Assembly: GCA_018398815.1 (NCBI GenBank)
Contig: CM031610.1
Span: 36,206,503 to 36,270,502 of the forward strand
Direction of reading: 5' to 3'
Length of the DNA stretch: 64,000 nucleotides
Source of the DNA: Conus ventricosus
Taxonomy: Eukaryota; Mollusca; Gastropoda; Neogastropoda; Conidae
Shown here: positions 34,239-47,720 of the stretch, one piece after another
How positions within the stretch are numbered: position 1 is the stretch's first letter
Layout: every line of letters starts with the position of its first letter
Notes under the pieces: generated by a model
Seen by the model: the letters and a program-made list of their open reading frames with translations, nothing else
The model's database searches: none
Told to the model about the DNA's origin: nothing
Program-made: the position numbers and the translations under genes

Positions 34239-36349
34239 CTCTCTCCATCGGCACCTCTACCCTCCGTACAGAGGTCCTCCTCCGATGGTGTAACACGCAG
34301 GGGCGTCACCCTTAGAGCGGACGTCACATAGCAGGGACTCACAACAATCCTGGCACAGACTCTCCTCTGCCGATCCAAAGTCTCTGTCCTCCACACGGAA
34401 TGGATCCTTCTGGCCGGCTTACCCTTTCAACCGTCTGTGGGAACCATTGGTTCAGTCAATGATACGTCCTATTGGCCACACGGTTCAACCATATCGTCTG
34501 CCAGTGTTGTGTACCACAGGTCCCGGGGACCAACTGGCTTACGCATAGACCCCCGGTACCTTCCCTGGTCCGGCCTCTTTGTAGCTTTCGCCCCTTCCCT
34601 ACATTCCCCACGATCTCCACAAGGTGATCGGCTACGGCGGACTCGTGAGACCATGGTCATTCTATTGCCCCATGGCATGGCATCTCAGTACCTGCGTTTC
34701 CCGGACATCAAGTCCCTACTACTCACGCGAACCCCCTCTCCTGTTGGATACTAACTCCAGGTGGGAACATGCATGGCAACCTCACGTTCGGGCCTCCTCT
34801 CGCCCTATTCTCACCAGGTTTTTCTCCTCCCTGCCGGCGCTTCTGTGGTTCTGCCCTGGTAGACTATTCCTTATCACCCTTAGATCGGACAGGGTCTGTT
34901 CCGTCCTCTATATTTCCATCGCCATCGCCGGGGCTCTCAGGATACTCCCGTCGACTAGCCAATGTCCTCTCGTGACGCGCAGCACTGTGGTCCACTTATA
35001 CGATTGCAGATGGAGGAAATGGGGGGTTCTCATGGTGCATAAGCCATTTATGGTCCCTCATATCATTATCGCCCCACAACACACTCTCAACTTCCAAATA
35101 GGAAACACTTTCTGTCCTCTTAACCTCTCTGCTAGATACCTCCTTTGGGGCTACTGGTCGGCCATCTGCTCGACCATCCTCCCAAATGGCCTGGACCTTA
35201 GTGAGATATGATTCCTTCTCAGTGAGATCTCCCAGTAGGGCTTCTCTTCGTGAGGCCTAATCCCCTAGACGTGTTATTGTACGTCCTCATCTAACCCCCC
35301 TTTGAGCTTTGTCCTCCTTTCTTGAGATCCTTCTGTCTTTGATGGTATACTTCCTCTCGCCCAGCGCTTTCACGCGTCGACGGGCGCTCACGCGAGTGAT
35401 CCATGCCCTCTTAGCGGGGACCCCCCAGGAGACATTGCTTCCAAAGAGACGGCTCCAGAATCTCTCCTTAAAGTTCCTTCCAGTGTTCAGAGCCAAGAAC
35501 AGATAACCGGCCACAGTCCATACCTCATTCCCTCGTCATTCGCCCGCTGGCGGATGTCACTTGGGGCGGAACTCTTCGGACATAGCCCTTTGCCCTTCAT
35601 TCGATGTCGAACACTACTAATGGGAAACGCTCGACGCCCAAGGCGCGTTTCACAAAGACGTCTTTCTCATTTCCATCTTACCCCTGTAACTCGAAACCGA
35701 AATCTCAGTGGGCACTGTCTCTTGGGGCTCTCCAATGACGGTCTGAACTGCCTCATTCACAGGCATCCGAGAGGATTCCCGTCTCTTCCACCACGGGGGG
35801 GGGGTGGGGGCCCACTTGTGGTCAGAGCGCTCGGCCCACTTCGGCAGCTTTCACTGCACTATGTTCCCTTGCGCCACCTCCTGGAAAGGCAGCCTTCTGG
35901 CTGTTCGGAGAATACCTTCATAAAATTTTATTTGAGGGACAATCCGCATGTCCAGGCTGATGCGTTATAATGGGATATCTTGGTGGCGGATATGCATCCT
36001 TAATCGGGTAACACCGGAACCTCTAGAGGCCTCTCTAGCCATCCTCCTCTTGACTTTGAATTCTGGATTCGCTCTGAAATGGTTTCAGTATATGACGCCT
36101 AAATGGGGTGTTTGTTTTATACCTATACCTGTTTGGATAGTTATGCTTTTTACCATGTCTGACTCTATTGACCGCAATACCTTCCCCGCTAGCGCCAAGG
36201 TTCTGGGGTTACCTTAGCGCGCAGGCCTCGGATGATTGAAGTTTGGGAGAATTACAATGTTCTCCCTACGGCGGATGGCGGGTTGGGCACCACGTGGACT
36301 GTCTTATCACTGCATTTAGCCACACAAAAAACATCGGCACCCTGCTGAG

Positions 36350-37985
36350 CAGACTAAACTGCCGTGAAGGCTATGTGTTCCTGACATGGTAAGTGTACTA
36401 GCCATAAACTGGGAGTTTAATATATAACTCCCCATTCTTTGGGGCACACTCTCATAACTTTGCAGCTCATTCTTAAATTCATTTTATTATTTATTTTAAC
36501 AATAACATCCTTTTATATACTTTGAATAATTGTGTTAGTATTGACCTGATCATATTATAAACTTCTGGCATTGATATGATGCATGCAAAAGTCTGTTCTG
36601 TTTGATAATAACATTTATTATATCATTGTAGGTACCATTATATTCCAGACATTAAAGGGGACTAATTTTGCCTTTTGCAGTACGGTTTACTAATGTGTTC
36701 ACTGCTGACTCATTTACTACAGACAAGTCTTACATTTTTGAATTATTTTTTTATTGCTTTTTGGCTATAACCTGTTGTACTAATATCAGATTTTGTTAGT
36801 ATACAGTAAAATTGATGTAATCAAATCTTTTGACTGTTTCAAAGAAGAAAAACATCATATTGCTGGATATAAAACCACACAAAACACTAGAAAATAACTG
36901 AAGTTAGTGTTCACTGATGCGTGGAGATGAAACATCTGGTTACTCAACTCAGTACATGTCTGCTTCACTAATCTCACAGTACTTCTTTCTGTTACATCTC
37001 GCAGTTTCTGGGGTTGTTCTTTGGGTTCGTGCAGCCTCACTAATATAAACCTGTATGTATTTTTTCCACCACGTTGACTGTTCAGAAGATATACTCACCC
37101 CTGAAGATGAAATATAAGAAATAAAGTTATGCACATCTGGCACTAAAGAATATAAAAACACCAGTGTTATAAAGCTACGCACCTGTCTAAATGATACGAA
37201 GATCTATGAAAAAATAATATGCACTGCAAAACTAAGCTGTGCTACTGGATCCACACTACCCTGTGGTTGACTCTTTAGTGTGTAATCCATGTAGCACTTG
37301 TGGGTTAGCACAGTGCAGGCGTGGAGGGACAGGAGGGGCAGTGGGCGACCGCATCACGCATGATCTTCAGCTTCTTGGTGCTGACCCTGCAGGCCATCTG
37401 TGGTGATTGCCTTGTTGGGTGTTGGTGGGATGGGGGGAACATGAAATGCCTCTTCCTCAGCCTCACTTCTCGTTATGACCGGTAGCAGAGGTATAACTTG
37501 TTTCACGAACCTGACACGCCTTGAGGGGGATTCGTATTGGCGAAATATAAGCATACCCTTCCAAAGGAGTAGGCATTTCATCCTCACACTCACACTACTG
37601 TGCTCGACACCTGAATATCTTTCTTGGAGGTGGTCCAGATATGGGCGGTTCTCATGTTCTGACCCGGTTCAATTATCGGGTTTAGTAATTGTAGGTGGCA
37701 TCGCCTGAGTTGTGAAAGTGGATCAAATTGTAGGTTGATCTGTTATAGGTTTGTTATAATTTGTTCGTGTGTCGGATATAATACAAGCTAAACTCACATA
37801 ACACCTACACACAGACAACTTATCTAGTACACCTTTCAATGCATTTGTACACACACTCTATCTCTCTCACACACACCATACTAAACTATGACACAACCTA
37901 ATAAAACAACATCGAAGTATAACTCTACATTCAACCACATAGAAGACACAACATACACACACACCTTATACAATGACACTCATAT
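36350..37985. other. Intergenic/intronic DNA with one 400-bp repeat unit
   Basis: About 36550-36760 matches the tandem-repeat unit of 27.6-29.5 kb. The remainder shows no gene I can identify; CACACA-rich DNA lies at 37.78-37.97 kb. Confidence 0.5.
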
Positions 37986-37989
37986 CTTT

Positions 37990-40900
37990 CACCACATCTG
38001 GGATGAAACTCCTCCGACGTTTCCGCAGTCTCCGCCGTTAATTTTTTCGCATCTCCGCTCCCGTAAAGAAAAAGTCTCCGCCGAAAAATTATTCGATGAA
38101 TGATGACTCAGAAACGAATCTCAACTTGTCTGCCACAGCGAATTTATTCTCTGTCGGTTATGTTCTAAAACGCGTAGAGTTCTCTTTCTGTTTCTTTCAC
38201 AGTATCATTTCTCATCATGGCTGTCGGATTCACAGTGTGTGTTGCCGCCAGTGAGTGGAAATCAAAACGAAAAAAAATAATAAGAAGTATGTGAACCAAC
38301 TAGAAGACCGAGTGGCAGCAGACATGGACGTGTGTGACCGCAGAGTCAGCGGATGTATTTATGTTTTCTTGAATTAGACGGCGGAATTTGTAGTGTTTTG
38401 CGAGCCTTGCCAATATTAAGTTGTATACTTTGGTAGTCTGTGGGGGGCTTTGTGGCATATCAGAGATCACAGCGAGCGTCCCAGTCACCAACAGAAAATG
38501 TGTGTGCTTTCCCCACACATTTCAGATGTTTTCGATCATTGGGTATGCAACAATTCTATGTTTAATTTTCAATAGATTGTTTGGACTCTACTCTATGTTT
38601 TTTACTTCCTCTGCGTTAGAGTCTTCATAGCCAAGGGAAAAAACGTCTGAGTGTGTATATTGAATTTAATAGAATCAAATGACTTCAAAATAAACTGATG
38701 TATCTTCAGTATTGTGTAACATACTGTTTTTCACCCCTGGTAGAATGCAAAACCCTCTTGCTACTTTTGTTAGGTACAGCTCTCCCTTGATATCCTTTCC
38801 AACTGCCCACCCTCCCACAAATACCTTTACTTTCTTTTCTCTTAATCCTCCTTCTCCCCATATACCTAACCCCACAACTACTATTCCCCACACATCTTTG
38901 CCCCATCCCCCCCCACCCCCGTCCACACCTCACACACAACAAAACAACCCCAAACCACATCACACACACACACAAAATTGTCAAGAGGGGGGGCCGGTTA
39001 TGATTAGTTGGTAAGGAGGGAAGTTGGGGGGGGGGGGGGGGCGGGGGTACTGTTGTGACATCAGTTTGTTTTATGTCATTTGTTTTTTTTGTGTTTAAGT
39101 GTTTCCTGACGAAGGGTCTAGGCCCAAAAGCTTCAGGTTTTTTTTCGTTAAAAAAGGACTCAAAGTAATCATTTTTCTTTTTTTTGTTTATTTGTTGCTC
39201 ACAGCAGTTGTTTTCATTTACATCTCAATTTACGTAGTTTGATTCACCACTCTGATTTACTTATTCTACAGGCCCTTTTTCTTTATGTCCTGTAAAGCAC
39301 TGTGTGTCAAAATTTTCTTTAGCTAGAGTTTTAGGGGATTCATCTTACTCTTAATGTTTGTTTCAATTTGACATTGTTTCTTTCCATCTCTGTTTCATGG
39401 TGTTGAAAGCTCTTCTATTGAATGAGTGTTTAGAAGCAAAATAGTGATTTCTATAGATTTTTTGCCTTATTTAATTACAAAATATGTTCAGGTGGGCACG
39501 CCCCTGACCACCCCGCCGGGCTGTTGCACTATGTTCCCCTCTTGGGGCCTGGTGAATCCCAAGATCCCCGCACTATTCTCCTCTTTTTGAAAAAAAACTG
39601 TTTTCTCCCTGCACATCGAAGGCTTACACTACATACAACCCATAGTAGCACACACCACACACACACACACACACCACAGAAGCACACACACACACACACA
39701 AAACAGTAGTGCACACACACCACATTACAGAGAGCAACCACAACACACACTCACACAACACACACACACACACTCCTCATCTTTTGTAATGCTAAAAAGA
39801 TAGACTTCCACATAGAAAGGTGTTGGAGAGACGGAGGGTGTGGTAGGAAATTTATGAGATCATGTAAAACAGTGAGAGCAGAATCAGAGAGTGTAAAGAA
39901 TCTTACTTGTTAATATGCGTGTCTTGTCATTATGAGCTGAAGACTGGAATGCTGCTACCTGCACCTTCTTCGACCATCGTGCAGCTCAATTGCAGGCTGT
40001 CTGAGTCGATTCCCATTCAGTTCCCACTGATTTGCATTGGGAATACTGGAGCAAGATTGTCGAGCTCCACGCCTCTGCCACGTCACCCTTATTTGTTGAT
40101 TGTCCAGTGCTTCTAGGTCCTTCCCCTGTCCCTACCCTACGACCTCTCATGACAGTAGGGTGCTGTGATGTAGTCAGGTTGAAAAAACAGTTTTTTTTTT
40201 TTAAAAAAAAGAGAGCGAGTCCTTCGAGCGGGGGTCGGGTGGGGGGGGTGTCTTTGTCACCATGGGGCAACTGCGGAGGGGTGTCAGGGGGCCGCGCCCT
40301 CCTGAAGCTGAAGCATATTTTGTATTTATAATAAGGCATTAATTAATTCTTTAGAATTCACTTGCTTGCTTCTAAAAAACTCATTCTATAGAACAGCTAT
40401 TCAACCCTTGAAGTCTGAGATGATGTGGAAAGAAAATTATGTCAATATTGAGGAGAAAGCAAACATTTAGTATGAATCCTCGGAACTGTAGCTAAAGAAA
40501 TTTTGACAAACCATGCTTTCAGTGACTAATGATTAAGGCCTGTAGATAAGTAAATCAGAGTGGGAAATCAAACTAAAGTAATCAGATGTATGAAACCCGA
40601 CTGCTGGTCTTTCAATATACACTATATGAAAAATGAATTACTTTGAAAGTCCTTAAAAAAAAAACATCTCATATTATTGGGACTTGAACCTTAGTCTGGA
40701 ATACCATAAACACAAAAAAGAACAAATGACATCAAAAGAAACTGTTGTCACATAATACACTACACCACACACAACCCACTTACCCCTTACAACTTATCAT
40801 ATTCCCCCCCCCCCCCCCTTTACAAGTTTGGTGTGTGTTTGGGGGGGGGTGCTTGTGTGTGTGTGGGGGGGGGGGGGGGGGGGTAGGGGGTTGTGTGTGT

Positions 40901-42080
40901 GGTGTGAGGTTGGGGTAGGGGACTGGCGTGGGGGGGAGGGGTGCGTAGTGTGTGGGGTATGTGTGTCTGTGGGTGTGAGGGTGGGGGTGAAGGAGGAGGT
41001 GTAGAGGACAGTATATAGGTAGTGGGGGGAGTGGGTGGTGGAAATGGATTTCATAGAGGGGTGTTAGCAGACACCTAACCACATGATAGCAAACGTTTGC
41101 ATTATACGGGGGAAATGTGTTAACCAATTTAATGTGTGGTCATCAGTAATTGTGATGTCATTTGTTATTTTATATTCTTGTTTGTCTACTTTGACGTTTT
41201 TACATTGCTTTTGAAGACTATTTCGAGTGGACAGTACTCAAATTCCTCATCTATCAGTGGGTTCGAAGTTGTTTGTGTTTTCCTCGTTGTTATGTTTATC
41301 CTGTTTTTTCCTTGTGTTTACTGTTAGTGTTTCCTTGTGATGGGTCTAAGTCACGAAAGCTTGAGTGCTTTTCATTTTTTTTTGGTAAAATAAGGACTTC
41401 AAAGAACTCATTTTTCAAATTAAGGTAACTCAGAGTCAGACAATCAAAAACTACCATCGAAATGGAAACTTGTAGAATAAATCTGAGTAGGAGTCAAACT
41501 ATTCTTTGGAAATTGAAAACGTAGATTGTTGCATAACCCAATGATTCTGAAAACATGCTGTAATGGTGTGGGAAAAACGTCCCTCATTTTCTGTTGTGTG
41601 ACTGGACGCTCGATGTGATCTCTGCTTGCCACAAGCACGACTACCAAAGGTAGACAACGTTTTGGCTAGGTCGCAATATAACACTTCAAATTTGCCGTTA
41701 TTTGTAATGTTTTTTTATTACATCCGTGGACTCTGCGGATCTCACACGTCCTTCTGCAGCCCACTCCGGTCTTCTAGTGGTTCACATACTTCTTTCTTTT
41801 TTTTCCGTTTTGTTTTCCACTCACTGCGGACAAACTCGCGCTGTGAATCGACGCAATGATGAGAAATGATAATGGAAGGAAGCAGAATGAGAACTACAGC
41901 CAGTTTGAGTACATTACCGATACAAGAGAAGAAATTAGGATGTATGCAGACAAGTTGAGTTCGTTTCTCTAAGTTCTCTCTTCGTAATAATTTTTCGGCG
42001 GAGATCTTTTTCTTTCGGCGGAGATGCGGAAAAAATATCGCGGAGTCGGCGGGAAACGGCCGCGGCAGGTGTTTTTCATC
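37990..42080. mobile_element. Large palindromic (foldback) element, copy A
   Basis: The left arm (37990 to about 39600) is the reverse complement of the right arm (about 40100-42080), each near 1.6-2 kb, around a CA-rich centre near 39.7 kb. GGATGAAACTCCTCCG near the left end mirrors the right-end CGGC-GGTGTTTTTCATCCC. Each arm carries a BED-like finger module (38217-38500 plus; about 41860-41590 minus), a G/C-homopolymer stretch and the motif TTTCCTGACGAAGGGTCTA. Many indels separate the arms. The central 1.7 kb and right arm recur in block B. Confidence 0.65.
38217..38500 (+). pseudogene. BED-like zinc-finger module, left arm of copy A
   Basis: ATGGCTGTCGGATTCACAG followed by GTGTGTGACCGCAGAGTCAG and TTTTGCGAGCCTTGCC matches the minus-strand module at 61389-61125 with numerous indels. 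CEPC and the ATCAGAGATCACA-GCGAGCGT segment (RDH-ER) are recognisable; no continuous frame exists. Confidence 0.5.
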
Positions 42081-44544
42081 CCTGGCTTGCGTGCTGGAAA
42101 TCGGCTCTGGTTATGATTCGTGGTCGGATCATGGCGGTATCCGCTCTTGGACCAAACATCACGTGGGGTCGAATGTCCCGGGCCTTTTCTTCGTGACCAC
42201 CACGAGTTCCGACTAAAGTGGATGGTGCTGCGTTCACCGTACGTCTCTCCCTTCTTCACTATCACTGTCCTCCTGATGCTTGGAAGTCCCCTCCGGAGGC
42301 GGTTGCGACACCTTGTAGTGGTTAGGTGGGTTTGCCGTGTGGTCAGTGATCCTTTAGGCTTTGCTGGCGGGGCGCATCAATACTTGGAGTATAGGCTGTT
42401 TTTTTCACACTGCTTCTAGGCTGAGAGTGCAGATGCCTGTGTGGCCCTAAGAGTATGTGGTAAGGAGTTGATGCCCCTGGTAGGCGACTTCCTTGTCTAG
42501 ATAGGCATTTGGGTGGGAATCCCTGACTAAGAGTAAACCCGCTTTCTCTTTTTTCTTGTTTTCTGCACACTACTTTATTTGGCCCTTTGCTATCTTCGTC
42601 TCCCTTCCAAGTCTTCTCTTTCCACCCTCCTTTTCTCTCTGGTGGTCTCCCTTGAGATCCGCCGCGTTTGCTCAGTGCCGGTCTGCGACCTGTGTCAGGA
42701 GGGGAATGAGATCCTGGGTGATTGGACGAGGAGCCCAGCGCTCTCAACACTTAACTTTGGCTGGAACTCTCTCTTGGACAGGGAGTACACTTCTTGGCCC
42801 GGGTGTACTAATCGGTCCCCCCTTCTTGGGGGGTTGGGATCAATACGGGCAGTTCCCCACTGGCTGGCCAAGTATACCCCTGCAGTGATCAGCTATCTGT
42901 TCCCGGTTGGTTGAGCAGATCAGGGGGGATAGGGTTGGTTGCTTTCTGCTCTGTCGTATGTCTCTCCCGAAGCCTGGAAGGGGTCAAGACATTGGTTTCT
43001 TGGCCCTGGCCCCTTCCCTTATGTTGTTTGACCTCCTAGGTGGGTGGGTAAGGGAGAGTTGAATCACAATAAACTAATTTGACTTCTCATTAAAAAACTA
43101 CTCCCCCTAAAGGAAGAGGAAGGCAGTTATCCCCTATTTCAGGGGAATTTTGTATATCTGTCCTGTGATTCTGACTGTCGAGGTAAGAAAGAAGACAGGT
43201 TTCTGGGCTTCCTGGCCGTGGTGGTAGGGACCAGGCATGGAAAGAATCACAACCTCACGTTCAGCTATGTGCCCTTTTGCTGTTCCAAAAGGCCTTTCAT
43301 GGTATTTGGCAGGTGAACCTAGGTCCATAAAACGGTGAGGTAAGGGTTCGTTTCTTCTTCGATGTCGTTCACATATGCAGTCCGAACTGCTGAAGAAGGC
43401 AAAAAAACTTGTGGATAGGGAGATCTGGGTGACTCCCCTTTAGCAATTTTATTCATCCAAAGGGTGATTCGATGCAGAGATCTGGCAGGTGTTTCAGTGG
43501 GCGGAAATATGATAACGAGGAGCTGGCGTCCCAGGCGATTTGTGAAGGAGGTGCCGCATGGGGTGACGGTTAATTAAAGAAGGGAATCAGAGGAGAGTGG
43601 CCACAACCAACACACCTCTTTTTGACCTTCTTGCTTACCCTGTGCTGCCTCCGGTCATCAAGGTTGGGTTATCCTAATGTTCATGTTCATGCTATATGGT
43701 GCCGTCACATTTCGAGGTTGCTTCTGTGCCAGATGTTTGGCCATTGTCAGGGACCGCTGTTCAGGCGCTAGAGGTATGCGGTGTGTGCTGCAAGGCATTC
43801 CCATGTTCGGGACAGTGTCATGATCAGGCACAGTGTTGCTAACGGCCCGCGGTGGCGGATCAAATCCCTTCCTCTACAAGATACTGTCATCTTTGGATTC
43901 AGGAATCGCATTTCAAAGACTAAAGACTGAAATGAAATTTTCCTTTTTGAAGCCCGCAAGTCAGCGTTGGCGCGCGCTGTCAGACGCCGTCAGCTACTTC
44001 CTTTGCTTCGGCTGTACCGGAAAGTTCCACAGTTTCACTATCGATCAGTTGCTGTTCAGACTGATGACTTTACGTTTTCGAAGTACACTGCCAAGTCCGA
44101 ACTGTCAACTATGGTGGAAGCCTGGGCACCACTCTCAACCCAAAATGATTGCCCTGGTGGAGGCAAAAAATTCCGCCCACCACCTCAGGACTGCCCAGCT
44201 AGTCCGTGATACCCAATTACCATTGCAACCATACTGCTGCTGGGCAGATTAAAAAATCCAGCAGTTCACCTCGAACTCACTCTGTCAGTGCCGTGCGGGC
44301 ACTGGGAGTTCCCACCCCAAGTGTGGAGATGGTGTGGAGATAAGGTAAAACCCTCCACCACTTCCAAATCCAGACTCCATACCTTCTCAATTTCCAAGGC
44401 CGCTTTGTCAACCTGCGGGGCAAGTCATGCAAGCTGGTCCTAAGACCAACACATCCAGGGAAACTACAATTTAATTCACTCCCATTGGCGGCTGTTGCTC
44501 GATGAGGAGATGAGATGAACCTGATCTCTCTCCTTTTCGCCCTA

Positions 44545-45240
44545 TGCTAATGGATAGTTCAATATTACATTGGAATATCCGCTGGATTAAATTCAACTTT
44601 GAGGAGATGCAAGCTTCTGTGTATGTCTATAAAACCCTCCGTAGTGCTCTTCAGGAAAACGCAAATTCAATGCCAGATGGACCTTTACTCTTTCTGGCTT
44701 TATTATTCTTTCTTTCCTGCACAACCTTTCCTTGTTGGGTCTGTCGGGCGGTGTTGACCTTCTCCTACACAAAACTTTGCTGTATTAGTCCGTGTCGCTC
44801 ATGATCTACCCTCAGCTTCAGGCTCTGTAGCTGCGAGTGTCACTATACACAAGTCTGTGACCATCCTTTCTCTTTATCTTCCTCCTTCTGTCCGGTTTGT
44901 CACGTCTGTTCCCTTGTCTGTATGATGGAGAACCTTCGCGACCTTTTTTGCTGTTGGGTGACTTTACTTCGGTCACAACCTCTTTGGGGTAGTACGGTTC
45001 GTTCATCCAGTAGGTCTGGTGATACTTGTGGAGGTCGCCTTTCGGATTTGGTTTTGTGTTTCTTGAAAGACGGATCTGCAATTTACCTCCCATTATCTTC
45101 CACAGGTTCAATTTGTGTTTAGTTTGGCGTTTGTGAACACCTCGCTGGTACTGACTATGACGTGGTACTGTACCATCTACAAGTCGATCTGCACGGATGT
45201 GATCCATTTCCCTGTCACCTTCTACAACCTGTAAGAAACT
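44545..45240 (+). pseudogene. LINE apurinic/apyrimidinic-type endonuclease, frameshifted
   Basis: The domain opens with SILHWNIRWIKFNFEEMQ, the counterpart of the ILQWNCRGL-N--EL start of Jockey/I endonucleases. It continues with SVTIHKSVTILSLYLPPSV and GDFTSV (normally GDFN-H), then DLVLCFLKDGSAIYL and STGSI (normally LLN-GSPTY---STG--S-IDL). This enzyme nicks the target for primed reverse transcription. Several indels and stops interrupt it. Confidence 0.7.
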
Positions 45241-46049
45241 GAACTCGTTCTCTGTCTCTCAGCATTTAAATATAAGAAAGCAAACTGGGTCTTTTGCAGC
45301 CCAATCGTTTATAAGGTGTTCCAGGACACTGATTTTTTTTCATGAGTCCTGACCAAGCTGAATCACTGACTAAACACTATGTTGAAATGTGATATGGCCT
45401 GTATTGGCTGTGTCTTCCGATAAACTTCATATGCAAAAACACCCTGGTTCGATTCAGAATGCCAACAAATTTCCATAGTTAGAATAACGGGCCTCTGCGT
45501 CAGGTGTTACCTAACGAACATTCGGGTACAACGCTCGAGCCCATCAAAAACTCCGTGCTATTTTCTAGACACACTTTTTTTTTTATATAATCAGTTAACG
45601 GCTCGGTATGGAGAAGCTTCTGCCTCCAGGCGGTCAATCAAATAAACTTCCAAGAAATAAAGTGTGGAACATCATTAAGTAAATCATAAAGGTAGAACAC
45701 CTGTCCACTGTGAACACATCTCATGTTTTGCGGATTCTTTATTATCAGAGAGAACGCAGTTGCCTTAACTCTGCTTGCTTCACCATTGAAATGATTCCTC
45801 CTCTTTAATAATCTGCCTCTTATGTCAAAAAACTAAGCCCTAAAAGAAAAAATCACCCCTTGATGACAAACTTTCGTCTCCGACAAACATGGAAGGTCTC
45901 ACAATCTTCCTTTCTCGTTAATCGAGCTGATATCTGCCTTGCTTTCTTACAGCGATTCCTCTCCAGGTATTAGATGAAATCCATTATCAGCCTGTTTGAA
46001 ATTCTTCCGCTAGTAAGGTCTGAAAAATACTGCCTACTGGTCTACAACA

Positions 46050-46690
46050 TGTGTGGACTACTAGGTTTTTTTCACCCTCTGGCGAAAGCCCTCTTATTCA
46101 CCTTCCCCAAAACCTGGGAAATAAGATCTATATAATCTTCCAATTTCCGTCCCATAGCTTTGAAACCTGCTGTGTTTGTAAATTGATGGACAAAAAAAAA
46201 TGGTCATTGATTGGCTCATGTGGGAAACTTGTATAACGATGGCCCTTTTGGGGATAGAAAAAACAGTGTGGTTTCCGCAAACACGGATCTACCGTTGTCC
46301 ATTTGATTCGTCTGGTATCTACACTTCGGAACGCCTTTCTGTACAAACAAAATGGCTGTGGCATTTTTCTTTGATTGGAGAAGGCCTACGATTCTCCTGG
46401 AAGTCGGGGATACTTCATGATCTCCACGATATGGGTTTTCGAGGTCATCTTCCGCCGTTTTATTCATAAATTTTTGGCAGAAGCAGTTCTCAGGGTCCGG
46501 GTTGGCACATCTCTCTCTGGTGTCCACGTGCAGGTGTTGGGGTTGTTCACAGGGGAGCAATACTATATCCTGCCATCTTTAGTATTACGATTTAACAGAA
46601 TTGTTCAATCTGTTCAGCAGGGTTCAGACTTGCCTCTTTGTTTGTAGGATGATTTTTGTGTCACGCAACTGGAAGCTGTACCCGAATGTC
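46050..46690 (+). pseudogene. LINE reverse transcriptase (Jockey/I type), frameshifted
   Basis: Pieces in successive frames are CVCKLMDKK (from the RPISLTSC-CK--E motif), QCGFRKHGSTVVHL-type sequence near 46262, and FFDWRRPT / EKAYDSPGSR near 46370 (motif A, normally FDLEKAYDTTW). Then come HDLHDMGFRGHLP (46420-46460), FRVRVGTSLSGVHVQ (46495-46535) and INRIVQSVQQGSDLPL near 46600. The YVDD motif falls at an indel near 46648. Confidence 0.8.
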
Positions 46691-47539
46691 AAGCGCAGGC
46701 TCCAGCTTTGCGTTGATATAATCCCATCGGCTGGGCCGGAATGAAATCGTTTCACATTTTTTGCTACAAAAATCCCAGTGTATTCACTTCCATAATTTCC
46801 GTCTGTTTTTTCCAGATCCGGAATTCAAGTAGGGAACATTCTCCCATTCACAGATGTTTAAGAGGCCAAAATTTCTGGGATGCCAATTTTTTTGTCAAAA
46901 ACTTTACTTTCGCAGCCATATTAATTCCTCTAACTACTGCTTGCAAAAGCAAGCACTGATTTTTCTGCGGGTCGTAGCACACAGAATGGGGCGCTGATAA
47001 GAAAACTTAGTCTGCTCATCTACAGAGCCCTGGTCCGGTTCCCAAACTGGGTCTACGGTTGTGCTGTGTTACGGCCTCCCCCACTAGATCACTCTTACAT
47101 CAAACTATTGGGTACCATATCCTCCATCAAGGGCTTCGTCATCTGTATTGGAGCGTTCCGCACAACCCCTGTGTACAGCCTGTAGCTGCGGCAGGTGAAC
47201 CATCACTGTCCCAACCGCAGGCTGGAAAAACTGTCTTTGAATTACTTCATCCGACTGTCTCAGAACCGCAGGAATTCCAGCCTATGACTGTGTTTTGACC
47301 ACTCCGTTCACAAAAGTAAGTTTGAAAAATAACCCGAAATGTATTCCGCGTTTGGGCTTCGTATTGCAGCTACCTGGGAGTTGTTTCCGATGTTTCCTAG
47401 TTCCGGATCAACCTCCATGACCTTTTTCACCACCAGAGATTAGTTTTCATTCCCCTCGCAGCTTTCCGTAAGGAGTCTACCAGCTCTCTGGCGTTCTAAG
47501 GTCTTTGTATTGCCGAGCTCTGTTCTCTAATACCTTCCT

Positions 47540-47720
47540 TTCATTATTGTTTTCACTGACGGTTCCAAGTCTGAGGGGAAGGACGTGGCTGTGCAGCCTA
47601 CTGCCGGGGGGATCCTTCTCTGTATATTGTTGGTAACATATACTTTCAGATGGCTTCTGTGTCTATTCTGCTGAACTTACTGCTCTAGTACTGGTTTGAA
47701 GTTATTCCCATTACTTTGAA
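47540..47720 (+). pseudogene. LINE RNase H-like fragment
   Basis: FTDGSKSEG near 47548-47576 is the first active-site strand of retroelement RNase H (xxTDGSK). A later SVYSAELTAL-like reading near 47655-47690 supplies the Glu-containing helix. Frames are broken. Confidence 0.6.

Larger units (their letters stand above)
29515..36350 (+). mobile_element. DIRS-like retroelement (~6.8 kb)
   Basis: GTTTTTGTGTGGCTAA and CGTGGTGCCTAACCC near 29525-29582 are mirrored by GGGTTGGGCACCACG and TTAGCCACACAAAAAAC near 36283-36335, so the ends are inverted repeats as in DIRS elements. The interior differs sharply from the host: GC-rich and CCC/GGG-rich. It encodes an RT and RNase H of DIRS type on the plus strand. 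No target duplication is evident, as expected for tyrosine-recombinase integration. The recombinase itself was not recognised; 34.6-36.0 kb is where it should be. All frames are broken. Confidence 0.7.
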
